Source: Benincasa hispida (taxonomy: Eukaryota > Streptophyta > Magnoliopsida > Cucurbitales > Cucurbitaceae). Taken from it: DNA of 64,000 nucleotides. How positions within the stretch are numbered: position 1 is the stretch's first letter; every line of letters starts with the position of its first letter. The translations under genes and the position numbers were made by a program. The stretch is taken from NCBI RefSeq assembly GCF_009727055.1, contig NC_052357.1, positions 10,253,114 through 10,317,113 on the forward strand, given 5' to 3'. Shown here piece after piece: positions 12,157-23,345 of this stretch. A model generated the notes under the pieces. The model was not told where the DNA came from, did no database searches, and worked only from the letters and a program-made list of their open reading frames with translations.

Positions 12157-12880
12157 GATAGTTGCACTCTACTCACTATAGATATATTTGTGTCCACTTG
12201 ATTTAACCATAATCAGTAAGTCGACCCTTCATAGGTTGTTCGTAATAACGGCTGGGTGAAAATATTGTTTTACCCTCAAAATTACATCTTGCTTCTTAAG
12301 TTCCACTGATCCTCTAATGAACAATTGGTTTGTAATCCAATCACTTAACCGGATCTCTCTCAGGCCAATGAGAGGGTGGGACCCCTGGTTCAAGACTTGG
12401 ATTTAGCACTTAAGAGAACAACCTTCCTTCTATCCCCAAATCGAGTAGGCGTGAATTCCATCTTACACTCTATGTCTCGAGCTATCTACCTAGCCTTACC
12501 CCTGAAATGGGAGGTTTATTAAGCCGACACTATTGAGCCGACCCTCACCCTGTCTCTTATACACATCTAGATGTGTATAAGAGACCACCTTACAACAAAT
12601 CATAAAAACTACTGCGTGAGTCACATCCAATAGTGTTAACAGAATAAGACACCCAACTTTATTCATGTACTATAGACCGTTTTGGCTAGTTACTCGAATT
12701 TGATCCATCTTTATGTCTCCACATAAAATTCAAATATTCATATAATAGCCATGGATCTTAGTTTGTTAGATTTAGTCTTTATAAGTGCAATGTAAAAATT
12801 CAATAACAATTTTAGTGAGAGAAACATACAATAGAATAAATACAATAAACTAGGGCATCAGATACCCATTATTTCTCCCA
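12157..12880 (-). repeat. 3' LTR remnant of Copia C
   Basis: Opposite-strand LTR interior homologous to 60600-61400 and 24090-24850. The first part of the LTR (TGTTG... start) is missing next to the polypurine tract near 12873. About 230 bp are also missing at the adapter sequence, 12550-12585. Confidence 0.75.
12550..12585. other. Illumina Nextera mate-pair junction adapter embedded in the assembly
   Basis: CTGTCTCTTATACACATCT (12550-12568) is the 19-bp Tn5 mosaic end used in Nextera libraries. It is followed directly by AGATGTGTATAAGAGAC (12569-12585), 17 of 19 bases of the reverse complement. The head-to-head arrangement is the mate-pair circularisation junction. It is synthetic and not part of the genome. 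Compared with the paralogous LTR at 24460-24700, about 230 bp are missing at this point, so the adapter marks a misjoin or unfilled gap. Confidence 0.95.
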
Positions 12881-12892
12881 CTTGCCCTAGTT

Positions 12893-14480
12893 CTAAGTAT
12901 CTTGTAGTCCTAGTCCCACCAGGTAATACTTGAACACTTTAGTCAAGATGGCCTTCGTAAATGGATCAGCCAAGTTGTCTTGTAAGGCTATCTGCGTGAC
13001 GACCACGTCTCCTCTGTGTACAATCTCCCTGATGAGATGATGCTTTCGCTCGAGGTGCTTTCCACGTTTATGGCTTCTAGGTTCCTTTAAGTTTGCAATC
13101 GCTCCACTATTATCACAATATAGTGTGACTGGTAGGTGCATATTTGGAACTACTTCCAAATCAATCAGGAACTTTCTGAGCCATACTGCTTCTTTTATTG
13201 TTTCACTTGTAGCTACATACTCAGCTTTCGTTGTGGAGTCAACAATACAACTTTTCTTGATACTCCTCCATATCCGTTGTGAAGTCAACAACACAACTTT
13301 TCTTGATACTCCTCCATACTACTGCTCCTCCATTTAAAGTGAATACTGACCCCAAAGTTGATTTCCTAGAATCAATATTGGTCTGGAAGTCAGAATTAGT
13401 GTATCCAATAAGGATCAGATCCTTAGCTTCATACACGATCATGTAGTCCCTCGTTCTACAAAGATACTTGAGAATGTTCTTAACTGCAGTCCAATGATCA
13501 TATCTTGGATTGGACTAAAATCTATTGACAATTCCAATTGCGTAGCATATGTCGGGATGAGTACACAACATGGCATACATTAAACTCTCTATTGCTGATG
13601 CATATGGAATTCGTTTCATGACCTCAACCTCTGGAGGTGTCTTAGGAATTTGTTCCTTAGACAGATGAATTCCATGTCGGAAAGGTAATATTGCTTTCTT
13701 GGAATTTTTCATTTTATATCTAGATAACATCTTGACTATATAAGATGTTTGAGATAATGCTAAAATTCTATTCTTGCGGTTCCGAACTATTTGGATCCAA
13801 AGAACATAGTGTGCTTTTCCCAAATCTTTCGTTTTGGAATTGTGTAGCAAGCCATCTCTTGACGTTAGCCAGACATTCTACCTCATTTCCTATGAGTAGA
13901 ATATCATCAACATACAGAACCAAAAAAACGACAGTTATGTTTACGGTTTTCTTGTAACACAAGGTTCATCAAAATTTTGTTCGAAGCCATAAGATTTTAT
14001 CGTAGTGTAAAATCTCATATTCTAGGATCGAGACGCTTGTTTTAATCCATAAATGGATCGATTAACCTTGCAAACTTTTTTGCTCTTGACCCGATTCTAT
14101 AAATCTTATGGTTAAGACATATAGATACTCTCCTCAAGATAACCATTTAGAAAGGCTATCTTGACATCCATTTGTCAGATGTCATAGTCATAAATGGCAA
14201 CTATGAACAAGAGTATTCTAATAGACTTTATCATGGAAACCAAAGATAAGGTTTCTTCATAGTCTAACCCCTCTCTTTGGGTAAACCCTTTTGCCACAAA
14301 TCTAGCCTTGTAGGTCTATACATTACCAATTTGGTCTCATTTTCTCTTGTAGATCCACTTACAACTTATGGGTTTTATCCATTCAGGTTGATCTACAAGA
14401 TCTAAGCCTGAATTGAAGTAGTTTGACTCCATTTCAAGGTCCATGGCTTTAATCCACTGGTTCTTATCCACATCTTCCAT
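12893..14480 (-). pseudogene. Copia C pol, reverse transcriptase and RNase H part
   Basis: RNase H lies at 12893-13294 on the minus strand (STTKAEYVA, YCDNSGAIA, IREIVHRGD, ending at LGLQDT). RT pieces lie upstream at 13239-13962, including the catalytic YVDD in LYVDDILLIGNE (about 13885-13925) and ASAIESLMYAMLCTHPDICYAIGIV. Farther 5', 13980-14480 holds RT N-terminal sequence broken by indels. A 46-bp tandem duplication at 13235-13326 shifts the frame inside RNase H. Same lineage as Copia A pol. Inactive. Confidence 0.85.
13235..13326 (-). repeat. 46-bp tandem duplication in RNase H
   Basis: Two copies begin at 13235 and 13281, each with GTCAACAA(T/C)ACAACTTTTC. The period is not a multiple of three, so it breaks the frame beside the SxEAEY catalytic region. 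Confidence 0.8.
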
Positions 14481-16075
14481 TGCTTGTTAGAAAGTTAATG
14501 GATCCTCTAAGCCATCATCTGGTATGATGACTTGAGTTTCAATTAAATTCATATACCGGTTAGGCTGTTGCACAACCCTCCCACTATGTCGAGGCATTTT
14601 CAACTCTTGAGAAGGATGTGAAGTACCAGTTTCATCAACAACTCTTGTTGATGGACCTGCTCGATCAACAACTCTTGTTGATGCATTTGTCGTTTCTTTG
14701 GTCATTTCATCTATTACTAGCCGATTACGAGGTTGATGATTTTTAATGTGGTCTTCCTCTAGGAAAGTTGCATTGTCGATACAAATACTTTATCTTCCTA
14801 AGGAGCATAAAAGAAACCACTTTTTGTCTTTCTAGGGTAACCTTCAAATAGACTTACTTTTGAATGGTGTTCCAACTTCTTAGGATTTTGCACCAACACA
14901 TGTGTTGGGCATTTCCAGACCCTGAAGTGATGTAAACTACCTTTACGACCTCTCCATAGCTCGTAAGTTGTTTCAGAAACATTTTTCGAAGTAATCATGT
15001 TCAAAATATATAATGAATTCTGAACTATATAACCCCAAAAAGAACTTGGTAACTGAGCATAACTCATCATAGAACGAACCATGTCTAATAGGGTCCTATT
15101 TCTCCTTTCTGCTACACCATTTTGTTGAGGTGTGCCAGGTGCTATGATTTGTGCCTAAATTCCATGTTCTATCAAATGATCGTGGAATTTTAAGTCCATA
15201 TACTCACCCCCTCGATCTGAGTGTTTTAAGCCTTTTACCTAATTGGTTCTCAACTTTAACCTTATATTCCTTGAAATTTTCAAGTGTTTTAGACTTATGA
15301 TGCATTAGGTAAATATGACCATACCTTGAATAATCATCAACGAAGCTGATGAAATACTCATACCCTCCTCTAGCTTTAACATTCATCGGACCACAAAGGT
15401 CTGAATGTACTAGCTCCAAGAGTTCTTTGGCTCTAAGACATTTTCCAAAAAAAGATCTTTTAGTCATTTTACCCTCAAGACAAGATTCACATGACGCTAA
15501 TGAACTTTCTTCTAATTGATTTAGATGATCGTTCTTAACCAATCGCTCAATCCTGTTGAGATTGATGTGACCAAGTCTCAAGTGCCAAAGATAGGCATTT
15601 GGAGAAATTTTTTGTTTCTTGTTTTGAGTCTCAGCTGTTTTAAACATATCTATGTTGAAAATGACTTTTACCTCAGTCGGTCTTAACATGTAGAAGTTAT
15701 TTTCTAGTTTCGCAGAACAAATTTTGATATCTTTCGAAGTAATGAATATTTCGTTATTTTCAAAAGAAACTTTGTAATTTTGTTCCAATAAACATGAGAC
15801 AGATATTAAATTCCTTTTCATAAAAAGAATGTAATAAATATTTTCAAGTAAAATGTATTTATCTCCTATAAATAACTTCATATCTCCCGCTGATTTAGCT
15901 GAAACAACCTCCTTGGTCCCTACCTTAAAGGTTGCTTCGCCTTCTGTAAATTGTCTCCAGAAATTTGTTTCCTGAGAGAAAATACAGATATTATTAACGA
16001 CACCTGAATCTATTATCCAAGTCTTTTTATCGTTTTCCACTAAGCATGTTTCAATGACAAGTAAATCGTATTTAC
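14481..16075 (-). pseudogene. Copia C pol, protease and integrase part
   Basis: An open 278-residue stretch (15204-16040) reads: protease with intact D-S-G (WIIDSGVVNNIC, near residues 8-19), GAG-pre-integrase with HLRLGHIN and CESCLEGK zinc ligands, then integrase core start (HSDLCGPMNVKARGGYEYF, FVDDYSRY). After a frame break the core continues at 14798-15082 (MVRSMMSYAQLPSSFWGY, ELWRGRKGSLHHFRVW), and the linker at 14487-14705 (MPRHSGRVVQQPNRYM). It is better preserved than the same region of Copia A, but still interrupted several times. Confidence 0.85.
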
Positions 16076-16685
16076 TATGTCGTTCGATTTTGCATTCTCA
16101 TTTATATAGTTCAAAACTTTAGAGAGTTAGGAGATAGAGGACAATCCTCTATTAAAACTTTTTTTGAATCATCATTTGTTAGTAATTTGCATGTTTAATT
16201 GTTATTACTGTTAATTAAAGCAAAACCGAGTATTTTAGAAGAATTTGACATGCTAAAAATTTTAAACAAATTCTTAATCAAGTTTTAGCAAAATGTAATC
16301 ATGTACCCATTATCATTATTTATTTGCAATGAAACAATAGTGAGTCAGAATAAATGCTACTGAGGGGTAGTCAAATACTAATTCACTAAAGCAAGACATT
16401 CTTGACTAAATACAATCTCCAGAATAACTCTTATTCTTATAGTCATTTAGTTACCGTTTTCGGTCGTAAATTACTAACACTTAGTAATTCTATAAGTGTA
16501 ACCCTTCATTTTCAGACTTTAGAGGTCGGCCCCAACGATACTACCAAATTCAAGAGTCAAGATTGGAAATGAACCTAAGAAATTATATCCATTTCTGAAG
16601 TTTGAGTTGTTCCGAATCTTATGTTACAACCCTATGAGGGGATAGTCATTGTTAAACAACTAGCAAAGGCCGCTTAAAGCTAACC
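16076..16685 (-). other. Copia C leader with a nearly deleted gag
   Basis: On the minus strand, a short gag scrap (near 16110-16170, resembling the DDxKxVLxEECP block) is joined almost directly to protease. Most of gag is therefore deleted. Upstream, 16200-16680 matches the Copia A leader at about 4200-4560 in reverse. No intact gene. Confidence 0.65.
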
Positions 16686-17349
16686 AGCAGGCGCAATATA
16701 GAAATATCTGCTAACTCTAAAATGGGTAGGAGCAAATTCCATCTTGCAGGACTATGTACCTAGCTATCTATCCGATTTTACCCCCAAAATGGGAGGCTTG
16801 TTTAGCAGTGTTGTTGAACTAATCTCACCTATGCAGATCAAAGGATAATCTCGAATAAACAGGAGTTCATAGTTAGCTCAAAATTAAGATCGAGCTACTC
16901 TAGGTCATCAAATTGAAATAGTCAATTTTAATAGTAAACGATCGTTATAAAGAAAAATGACTATTTGATGGTCCAATCTTATGCAAGACTCTTTTTTATA
17001 GAATACCCCCACTCGCATGTCTCCACATGAACGATTTCAGGATCACGTTATTTGTATCAGTATACAAAGTAGGTCGCATCCATAGTGTCCCCAGGACGAG
17101 GTACCCAATCTCATCCATGTACTTATAGACACTTTTGGCTATATACTATAACTTGATCCTCTTTTATGTATCTACATAAAGTCACAGTATTCATATTATT
17201 GTCATGGATTTATTTATTGGATTTTATAACATAATGTAATTTCAATTTTAATGAAACCTTTATTAAATAAATTCTTCAATAATATTTTTTTTTATAAATA
17301 GAATATGTTTCCATGATTACGAGTTGCGAATTTTAGGACATTCCCAACA
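16686..17349 (-). repeat. Partial 5' LTR of Copia C
   Basis: The minus-strand start TGTTGGGAATGTCC lies at 17349. The LTR sequence runs to about 16690 and then switches to leader, so its 3' half and the primer binding site are deleted. Confidence 0.75.
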
Positions 17350-17722
17350 ATTTGAACAATTTAAATTATTCTAAAATTGATTCTCATTAAATCCTTGTTG
17401 AGCTACAGAGGGGACCTCATGAACCTGTAGCTTTAAGCTTCAATGGTATTTGAATAATGAATTAAACTCCTTTAATTAAATTAATCAACATCCATTAACT
17501 TTCGAGCAATCCACTAAAGATCGACAGAGGTAGTCTTCGTACTACAAATATATTTTTATGTCCATTGGATATAACCAGTCAACAGTTCAATGACCCTTCA
17601 CAAATTGCTCGTAAATAAAACTTGGCCAAAATTACCATTTTGCTCCTATAGTTACATCTAATTTCTTAAGTACCACTGATCCCTCTAATGAACAATAGGT
17701 CATAGTCCAACTATGACCAAAC
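17350..17722 (-). repeat. Copia LTR interior fragment
   Basis: Opposite-strand LTR interior with the common 'GACCTCATGAACCTG' and 'ATGAACAATAGG' blocks found in the other LTRs. Both ends are cut, by Copia C on the left and by the next LTR on the right. Confidence 0.65.
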
Positions 17723-19684
17723 TGTTGGGGTTGATGCCCTAAAGTCTCGTGTCCTGTAGTTTGTAAACAGTTTATACGAATGTTTGTGTTGTATAATATA
17801 TGATATTTACTTCACATCTTAATTTTTGCTCACTTGTATGTTTTATTTGCTTTACCACAAACCAGTAAACATAAAATCCCTAGTTATCTGTATGTAACTT
17901 AAGCATGTATGTGGTGACATACAAGTGGATCATGTCTTGAGTGATAACCAAAATGGTTTGTAGTATGTGGATATAGGAGGGAAACCTTATCCTGGTAATG
18001 CTACGGATGCGGCCCGCTTTGTGGAATAGTCATAAGTGTTGTGACTTGTCACAGATGGTCTGATCCTGATCATTCGTGTAAGGGACATGTGAGCGGGGGC
18101 ATCCTATACAAAGAGTTTGTATAAGACCTGATCACGAAGTGTTAATGTCTCGTTATATAACACCGTTCAGGACAGAGACTTCACTTCACTAGGATAATCA
18201 TAGGTAACATGACCTCAATCCTAAGTGAGTTAGGAACTCTTGCCATTGAAGGTGGTCCTTTGATTTGTATGGGTGCGAGTGGCCAAGTCGCCGATTCAAA
18301 CCTACCATTTTGGGGATTCGTCTAATTTGGGAGCTGAAAACTCAGCTACATAAGATGGAATTCACTCCTTCCCCGATGCAGTGGTAAGTAGATAGATAGC
18401 TCCCTTAAGGGCTGATTCTAGGACTTGAACGATGTGGCACCACACACCTTCTCTTGACTTGAGAGGTGTTCACATATAGTTGGACTATGTTGTATTGTTC
18501 ATTAGAGGAATCGGTGATACTTAAGGAATGAGATGTAACTACAGAGGCAAAACGGTAAATTGGCCCAACTGTACTTACGAGTATCTGTGAAAGGTCATCG
18601 TACTCATGATTAGTTATATTCGATGGACACAGAAATATATCTGTGGTAAGAAGAGTTCAGTTATTGGTCTTTAGTGGAATGCCCGACAGTTAACGAATTG
18701 TGGATCTCGTGGCTAAAGAGTTTAGTCAACTATTCACGGACCGTTGGAGCTTCAAGCACAGGTCCATTAAGTCCCTGGGTAGCTTGGATAAAGTTGAGAA
18801 TCAGTGTTTAGGACAGTTTGAAATGTTCAAATTGACAAGAGGGAGTTCAATTATATATCGTTAATTATATATGATGTAATTGATTAAATATATGTGATAC
18901 ATTGTTTTGGAAGAAATTAGATATAAATATGATTTATATCAAGTGGAGGAGAAATTACTATAGTAGATATGTGACATCAAACTATAGGTTAAAAATATAA
19001 TATGATTATATTCATTAATTATTAAATTGGTTAATTATATGATAATTGGCCGAAAACCTCTCCTTGGATGTGCGTTAGTGGGAGAATCTGAAATCTGTTA
19101 TTGTAACCGAAGAATAAAATGAAAATTTGTTTCATTTTGCAAAAGGTTTGAAAATTCGTGATCGGTGTGAAAACGTAACGATCGTCTAGCTTGAGAGTCT
19201 ATACGATAGTTGCTCATTGCCTAAACAATCGCACACCAGTGCCTAAACGATCGCACACCCGTCCCTAAACGATTTCTTAGCCTTCCTAAACGATCGCATA
19301 GCGTGTCGCGTTTTCTAAACGATCGTCTACCATTTATTAAACGATCACTTAGTAAAATCTACACGATCATGTAGCTTCTTCTAAATGATAAGCACACAAC
19401 TATATGATAGCTCTTTCTCTCCCACTTGCTTATCGTCCACAGGATTTTTTCTTTCTCCAACCTCTACAAAATTCACCAAAGACCACACTTTGGATTCTCA
19501 CTCCGAGAATGACAAGGGCTCCAATTGGTGGTGTCATCCCTCTTCTTTCTTGTTCGTGACTGTTCGTGTTGCTGCCGTTTGTGTAGACGATTGTGCTGCT
19601 ATAATCAACTGGTTTGTTGGGCGATAGAGTTCGAGTAGAGGTTCTTCCATTGCTTTTGAGTTCAACATTTGAAGAAGGTCTTCA
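17723..19684 (+). repeat. Copia LTR carrying a CGATCG array
   Basis: Starts TGTTGGGGTTG and ends GGTCTTCA at 19684, followed by a tRNA-Met-like primer site. Size is 1962 bp. The short open frames inside, such as 19385-19627, have no recognisable features. Confidence 0.75.
19177..19390 (+). repeat. Degenerate array of CTAAACGATCG motifs, about 22-bp spacing
   Basis: Core CTAAACGATCG or close variants start near 19221, 19243, 19264, 19286, 19315, 19337 and 19360, with weaker copies at both ends. Most intervals are 20-23 bp (one is 29), close to two turns of DNA. The central CGATCG is palindromic. Confidence 0.85.
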
Positions 19685-19686
19685 AC

Positions 19687-19698
19687 TGGTATGAGAAC
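19687..19698 (+). other. Primer binding site, tRNA-iMet-like
   Basis: TGGTATGAGAAC follows the LTR end by two bases. It matches the usual Copia primer site TGGTATCAGAGC at 10 of 12 positions. Confidence 0.65.
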
Positions 19699-19809
19699 TC
19701 TTTCTTTGTATTTTTGTTGTTCGAAGCATGCCTTTAATTAGTGTGAATTTGCATAACTGTCTGTTAGAATGTATGTATTGTATTTCGGTCATGATGAAAT
19801 CGGAAAGAT

Positions 19810-20494
19810 CCAAACGCGCTCATGGTTGCTCTCCGTTAAGTGTTCCTTCAGAAATCCCTCTCGGGTTAGAAGAGGGTGTGATGCCACATTGTTTAAGTCC
19901 CAGAATCAGTTCTAAGGAAGCAATTTATCTACTTACCCCGACGTCTGGGAAGGAGTGAATTTCGTCTTGTGTAGCTGTGTTTTCAACTGTCTAATCAGAA
20001 AAATCCCAAAAATGGTAGGCTCATTGAGTCGACAATCTGGCCACTCTCACCCATACAAATCAAATGACCGCCTTCATAGGCAGAAGTTCACAACTCACTC
20101 TGGATCCTGGTAAAATGTAAGTCTCAATTATGAATGGCATTATATAATGAGACTAGTCATTTCGTGGTCTGGTCTTATACAAACTCCTTTTTATAGAATA
20201 CCCCTGCTTACATTCTTCACATGAATGATCAGAATCAGATCATTTGTAGCACTTTACAACGATTGTAACATCTACAGACTATTTAGGTTATCACTTAAAC
20301 ATGATCCACCGTATGTTTCTACATAGATGTTTAAGTTATAGATGATAACCTTGGATGTTAGTTTATTGGTTTGTGGGTTTAATGCTACTACATGTCAAAT
20401 AAAACATCTCATATTTTATTAAATAAATAAAATTTTTGTACAATACAATTACAAACTATAGGACCCTACAAGATTTAGGGCATCAACCCCAACA
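19810..20494 (-). repeat. Truncated opposite-strand Copia LTR
   Basis: Its minus-strand start TGTTGGGGTTGATGCCCTAAATC is at 20494. Homology to other LTRs runs left to about 19810-19850, where it meets the leader remnant of the plus-strand LTR. Confidence 0.7.
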
Positions 20495-21192
20495 GATTCG
20501 TAGGAAGAAATAGGTTAGGTTGACTTGCAAATCAATTAAGTTTAGTATTGATCTAACCAACCTAGAATTGAACCATACAAATATTTAATTAGACGTTTGA
20601 AAATTAAATATTCAACCTAATTTCCCCCTAGATTTTAATTTATTAAGACAACTTGAATTTGTATGCTTTTCTTAAATTCGAATTGAACTAATTAGTTGAT
20701 TAAAATGAATAATTGGCCTTTTCAATTAGTTTGGTTAGGTAAACATAATTACTTGACTCCAATAATGAAAATTCTATAATCAAATACGTTGAATAAGGAA
20801 ATTCGTTATAACCCAAGCTAGGCTTTCTCGAATAATTTCTCAAATTTTTATTTGTGCTTTTATTTATGCAATTTAAATTTATTTGCATCAAAACAATCTC
20901 CAAACCCCTATTGGTTATCCTTGGGCTGTAAACTGTTTAATTGAGAAATTCGAGAGCTTCCTATGTTCAATCCATGCTACCACTAGTACATTAATTTTGG
21001 TGGAAACAGTTAAATTATTTGGAATAGAATTGGGCGACGAATTCCATCTTCTAGCTATTTTCGGAATATCCATGGAATATGCCTTCATCTGATTTTGAAT
21101 CTCATTTTCGTTTGCCTTCCCTATCAACCAAGATATAAGTACTACCAAAGATATGGAAGTGTTTAACATTTGGTTTTCAATCTCTCCATATT
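20495..21192. other. Unassigned AT-rich stretch
   Basis: No gene or repeat family recognised. Open frames of 67-93 residues on both strands show no motif. It may be unrecognisable internal sequence of the neighbouring minus-strand Copia remnant. Confidence 0.4.
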
Positions 21193-22409
21193 TCATAAAT
21201 TATGCTCGAGGTACCTGGTCGTAAAAATAACTCTGTTCTGAATATGACATGTTGTGATTAGAGCTTCTACCCAAAAATGAAATGGCAGAGGTTTAACATG
21301 TAACATCGTGTGAGCCATATCTTGACGTGTCCAATTTTTCCATTCCACAACTCCATTTTGCTGATAAGTGATTGAAGCTGAAAATTCATGATGAATCCTA
21401 ACTGAATTACAAAACACAGCAAAATGAGAATTTTCAAACTCTTTACCATGATCGCTTCTGATTTGTATCACATTCAGCTTTTTCTCATATTGTAATTGGA
21501 GACAACGATCTTGAAAGCCTTAAATCCATCTAACTTTTTTCAGAGAAAACAAACCCAGGTGTATCTGGAAACTTCATCAACAACAACTAAAACATACCAT
21601 TTACCTCCCAGACTTTCTGATTGCATAGGACCCAAAAGGTCTAGGTGGAAAAGTTTTAGGATATGTGTTAAACTAGAGTGAGATATTTGTTTATGTGGAG
21701 TCTGAGTTTGTGTTACCTGATTGAAAATCACCACAAATAATGTCAGTCGAATAAGGTAAAGATGGAAGTCCAGATATAACATTTTTGGCTAGTGCCTTTT
21801 GAATAGTCTTCATGCTCACATGGTCTAGGCGTTTACACCATAGGCTTGCTTTATCTTATCCAAACCAGCGAAGCATTATTATGATTCCACAGATAAAAAT
21901 TATCAAATGAACGCGTACCTGTCATAACAAGAGCTTTAACATTTTTTGTGACCACAAACTAGTCTTTTGTAAAACTCATGTTCAAACATTGATCGCATAG
22001 CTAACTAATGTTAATAAGTTAGCAGTGAGCCCTTCAACTAACATTACATCATTCAAGGATAGAATACCTAGGTAATTGAGTTTACCGTTCTCAATAATCT
22101 TGCTGAAGCACCACCTCCAAATGTGACCTTTCCCAATCTGATAGATTTGAGGTCAGACAAGTAGTTCTTTTCATCAGTCATATGTCTAGAAATCCTGCCA
22201 TCAAAGTACCAATCTCCTTTGGTAGAAGATCTGAGGGAAATCAATATACCATTAAATTTATTTTGAGAGTTCTTTACACTCCAAACCTGTTTTAATTTTG
22301 ACTCTCTTTGGTATCTATTAATGAACTGAGGAGCCTTTTTTGAGTTTGTAGATCTTTGAAAAGTTTTCAACAACTGATAATAATGGACATTTATGAACCA
22401 CTCTTCCAC
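21193..22409 (-). pseudogene. SIRE-like Copia protease and integrase remnant
   Basis: In minus-strand order: a gag tail and protease region (22068-22409) with WYFDGRISRHMTDEKNYL, where the catalytic D-S-G has become D-G-R; integrase start (21540-21782) with FHLDLLGPMQSESLGGKWYVLVVVDEVSRYTW; integrase core (21193-21471) with IRSDHGKEFEN and YQQNGVVEWKN, where the usual R in VERKN is W. Wording fits the SIRE/Maximus branch of Copia, distinct from elements A, B and C. RT and RNase H are absent on this side. Confidence 0.8.
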
Positions 22410-22752
22410 AATAGTGATAAATTCATATTGGTCTCTAATTTTTTTTGGCTTCCCATTTTGAATTGCTAGGGGATGTTCCTTAAAGCCAAAAGACTCTGGA
22501 TTCTAAGCTCTAACAGACTCAATCTTTTACTTATTATGCTGACTTCCAATTGTTGAAAAACCAAGCCCAGAATTATCACTAGCTATTTGTTCTATTGTCA
22601 ATATTTTCTCCAAAGACTCAGTACCAGTGTTCAACAATCTGAAATTTTTACAAACCGAATACTTTATAGCTCTAATTTGAGTAAGTTCTCACTTTAAACC
22701 TGCAATAGTAGATATAATTTTATGATTGCAGCCATTAAAGTCCCAACATAAT
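22410..22752 (-). other. Degenerate sequence upstream of the SIRE-like remnant
   Basis: Probably decayed gag of the same minus-strand element by position. No motif is readable with confidence. Confidence 0.35.
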
Positions 22753-22827
22753 CATGCTTGTTCAAACTAACATTAAAGTAACATGCATGATCATGAAATA
22801 TAGGTATTGTTAGTTTGAACAAGCATG
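22753..22827. repeat. Perfect 20-bp inverted repeat
   Basis: CATGCTTGTTCAAACTAACA (22753-22772) is the exact reverse complement of 22808-22827, with a 35-base loop. A third, direct copy of the right arm lies at 23078. The arm equals the 3' terminus of the adjacent minus-strand LTR, so the structure may mark an inverted LTR-end remnant. Confidence 0.85.
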
Positions 22828-23345
22828 CACCGGAAGAAAACAAAATCATTAAGTACTATAATTAATCAATTTTAGCAACAAAAAGAACATGTTCATCAAA
22901 TAATAAGAGGGTTTCATGAATACATGTGTTGATCTTCTTTAAATTCGAAAACTAGCTGTAATATCCTCCTCTTTTGGTCGTGAACCACCACTTTCCCTAC
23001 TATCTTCTAGGAGCCTTAGATTTGGTTGTGAGACTCAAAACAAGTTGGAATTGAGGGAATTAAGAACGAGAAGATATTGTTAGTTTGAACAAGCATGCAG
23101 CAGAAGAAAACAGAATCATTAAGCACTCTAATTCATCAATTTTAGCATAAAATCAAGCATGTTCATATAATAAGAAAAGGGTGACAGCTAAACATTTGAA
23201 GACTTACTTCAAATCACGAATTCAGTTGCAACCTACTCCTTCACTGGTCGTGAACCACCAGAAGATCTTCCCTACTATCCTTCAGGAACCTTAGATTGAG
23301 TTGTGGGACTCAAAATAAGCTGAATTAAAGGAAGAATCTAAGAAG
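22808..23345 (-). repeat. Tandem duplication of the LTR 3' end (270-bp period)
   Basis: TGTTAGTTTGAACAAGCATG occurs at 22808 and 23078, and the following about 265 bp are similar in both units (for example GGTCGTGAACCACCA in each). Read on the minus strand this is the last part of the LTR, duplicated. Confidence 0.8.

Larger units (their letters stand above)
12157..17349 (-). mobile_element. Ty1/Copia element C, degenerate, minus strand
   Basis: Read on the minus strand from 17349: partial 5' LTR (TGTTGGGAATG start), leader, a nearly deleted gag, protease, integrase, RT, RNase H, polypurine tract near 12873, then a 3' LTR remnant to 12157, where Copia A interrupts it. Domain order and LTR family match Copia A, so A and C are related copies in opposite orientation. 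Confidence 0.85.
17723..20494. mobile_element. Copia LTRs in inverted orientation with outward start tips
   Basis: Begins TGTTGGGGTTGATGCCC at 17723 and ends with its reverse complement at 20494. The left part is a full-looking LTR plus primer site; the right part is a truncated opposite-strand LTR of the same type. There is almost no internal DNA and no clear target duplication (AAAC left, GATT right). Confidence 0.7.
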
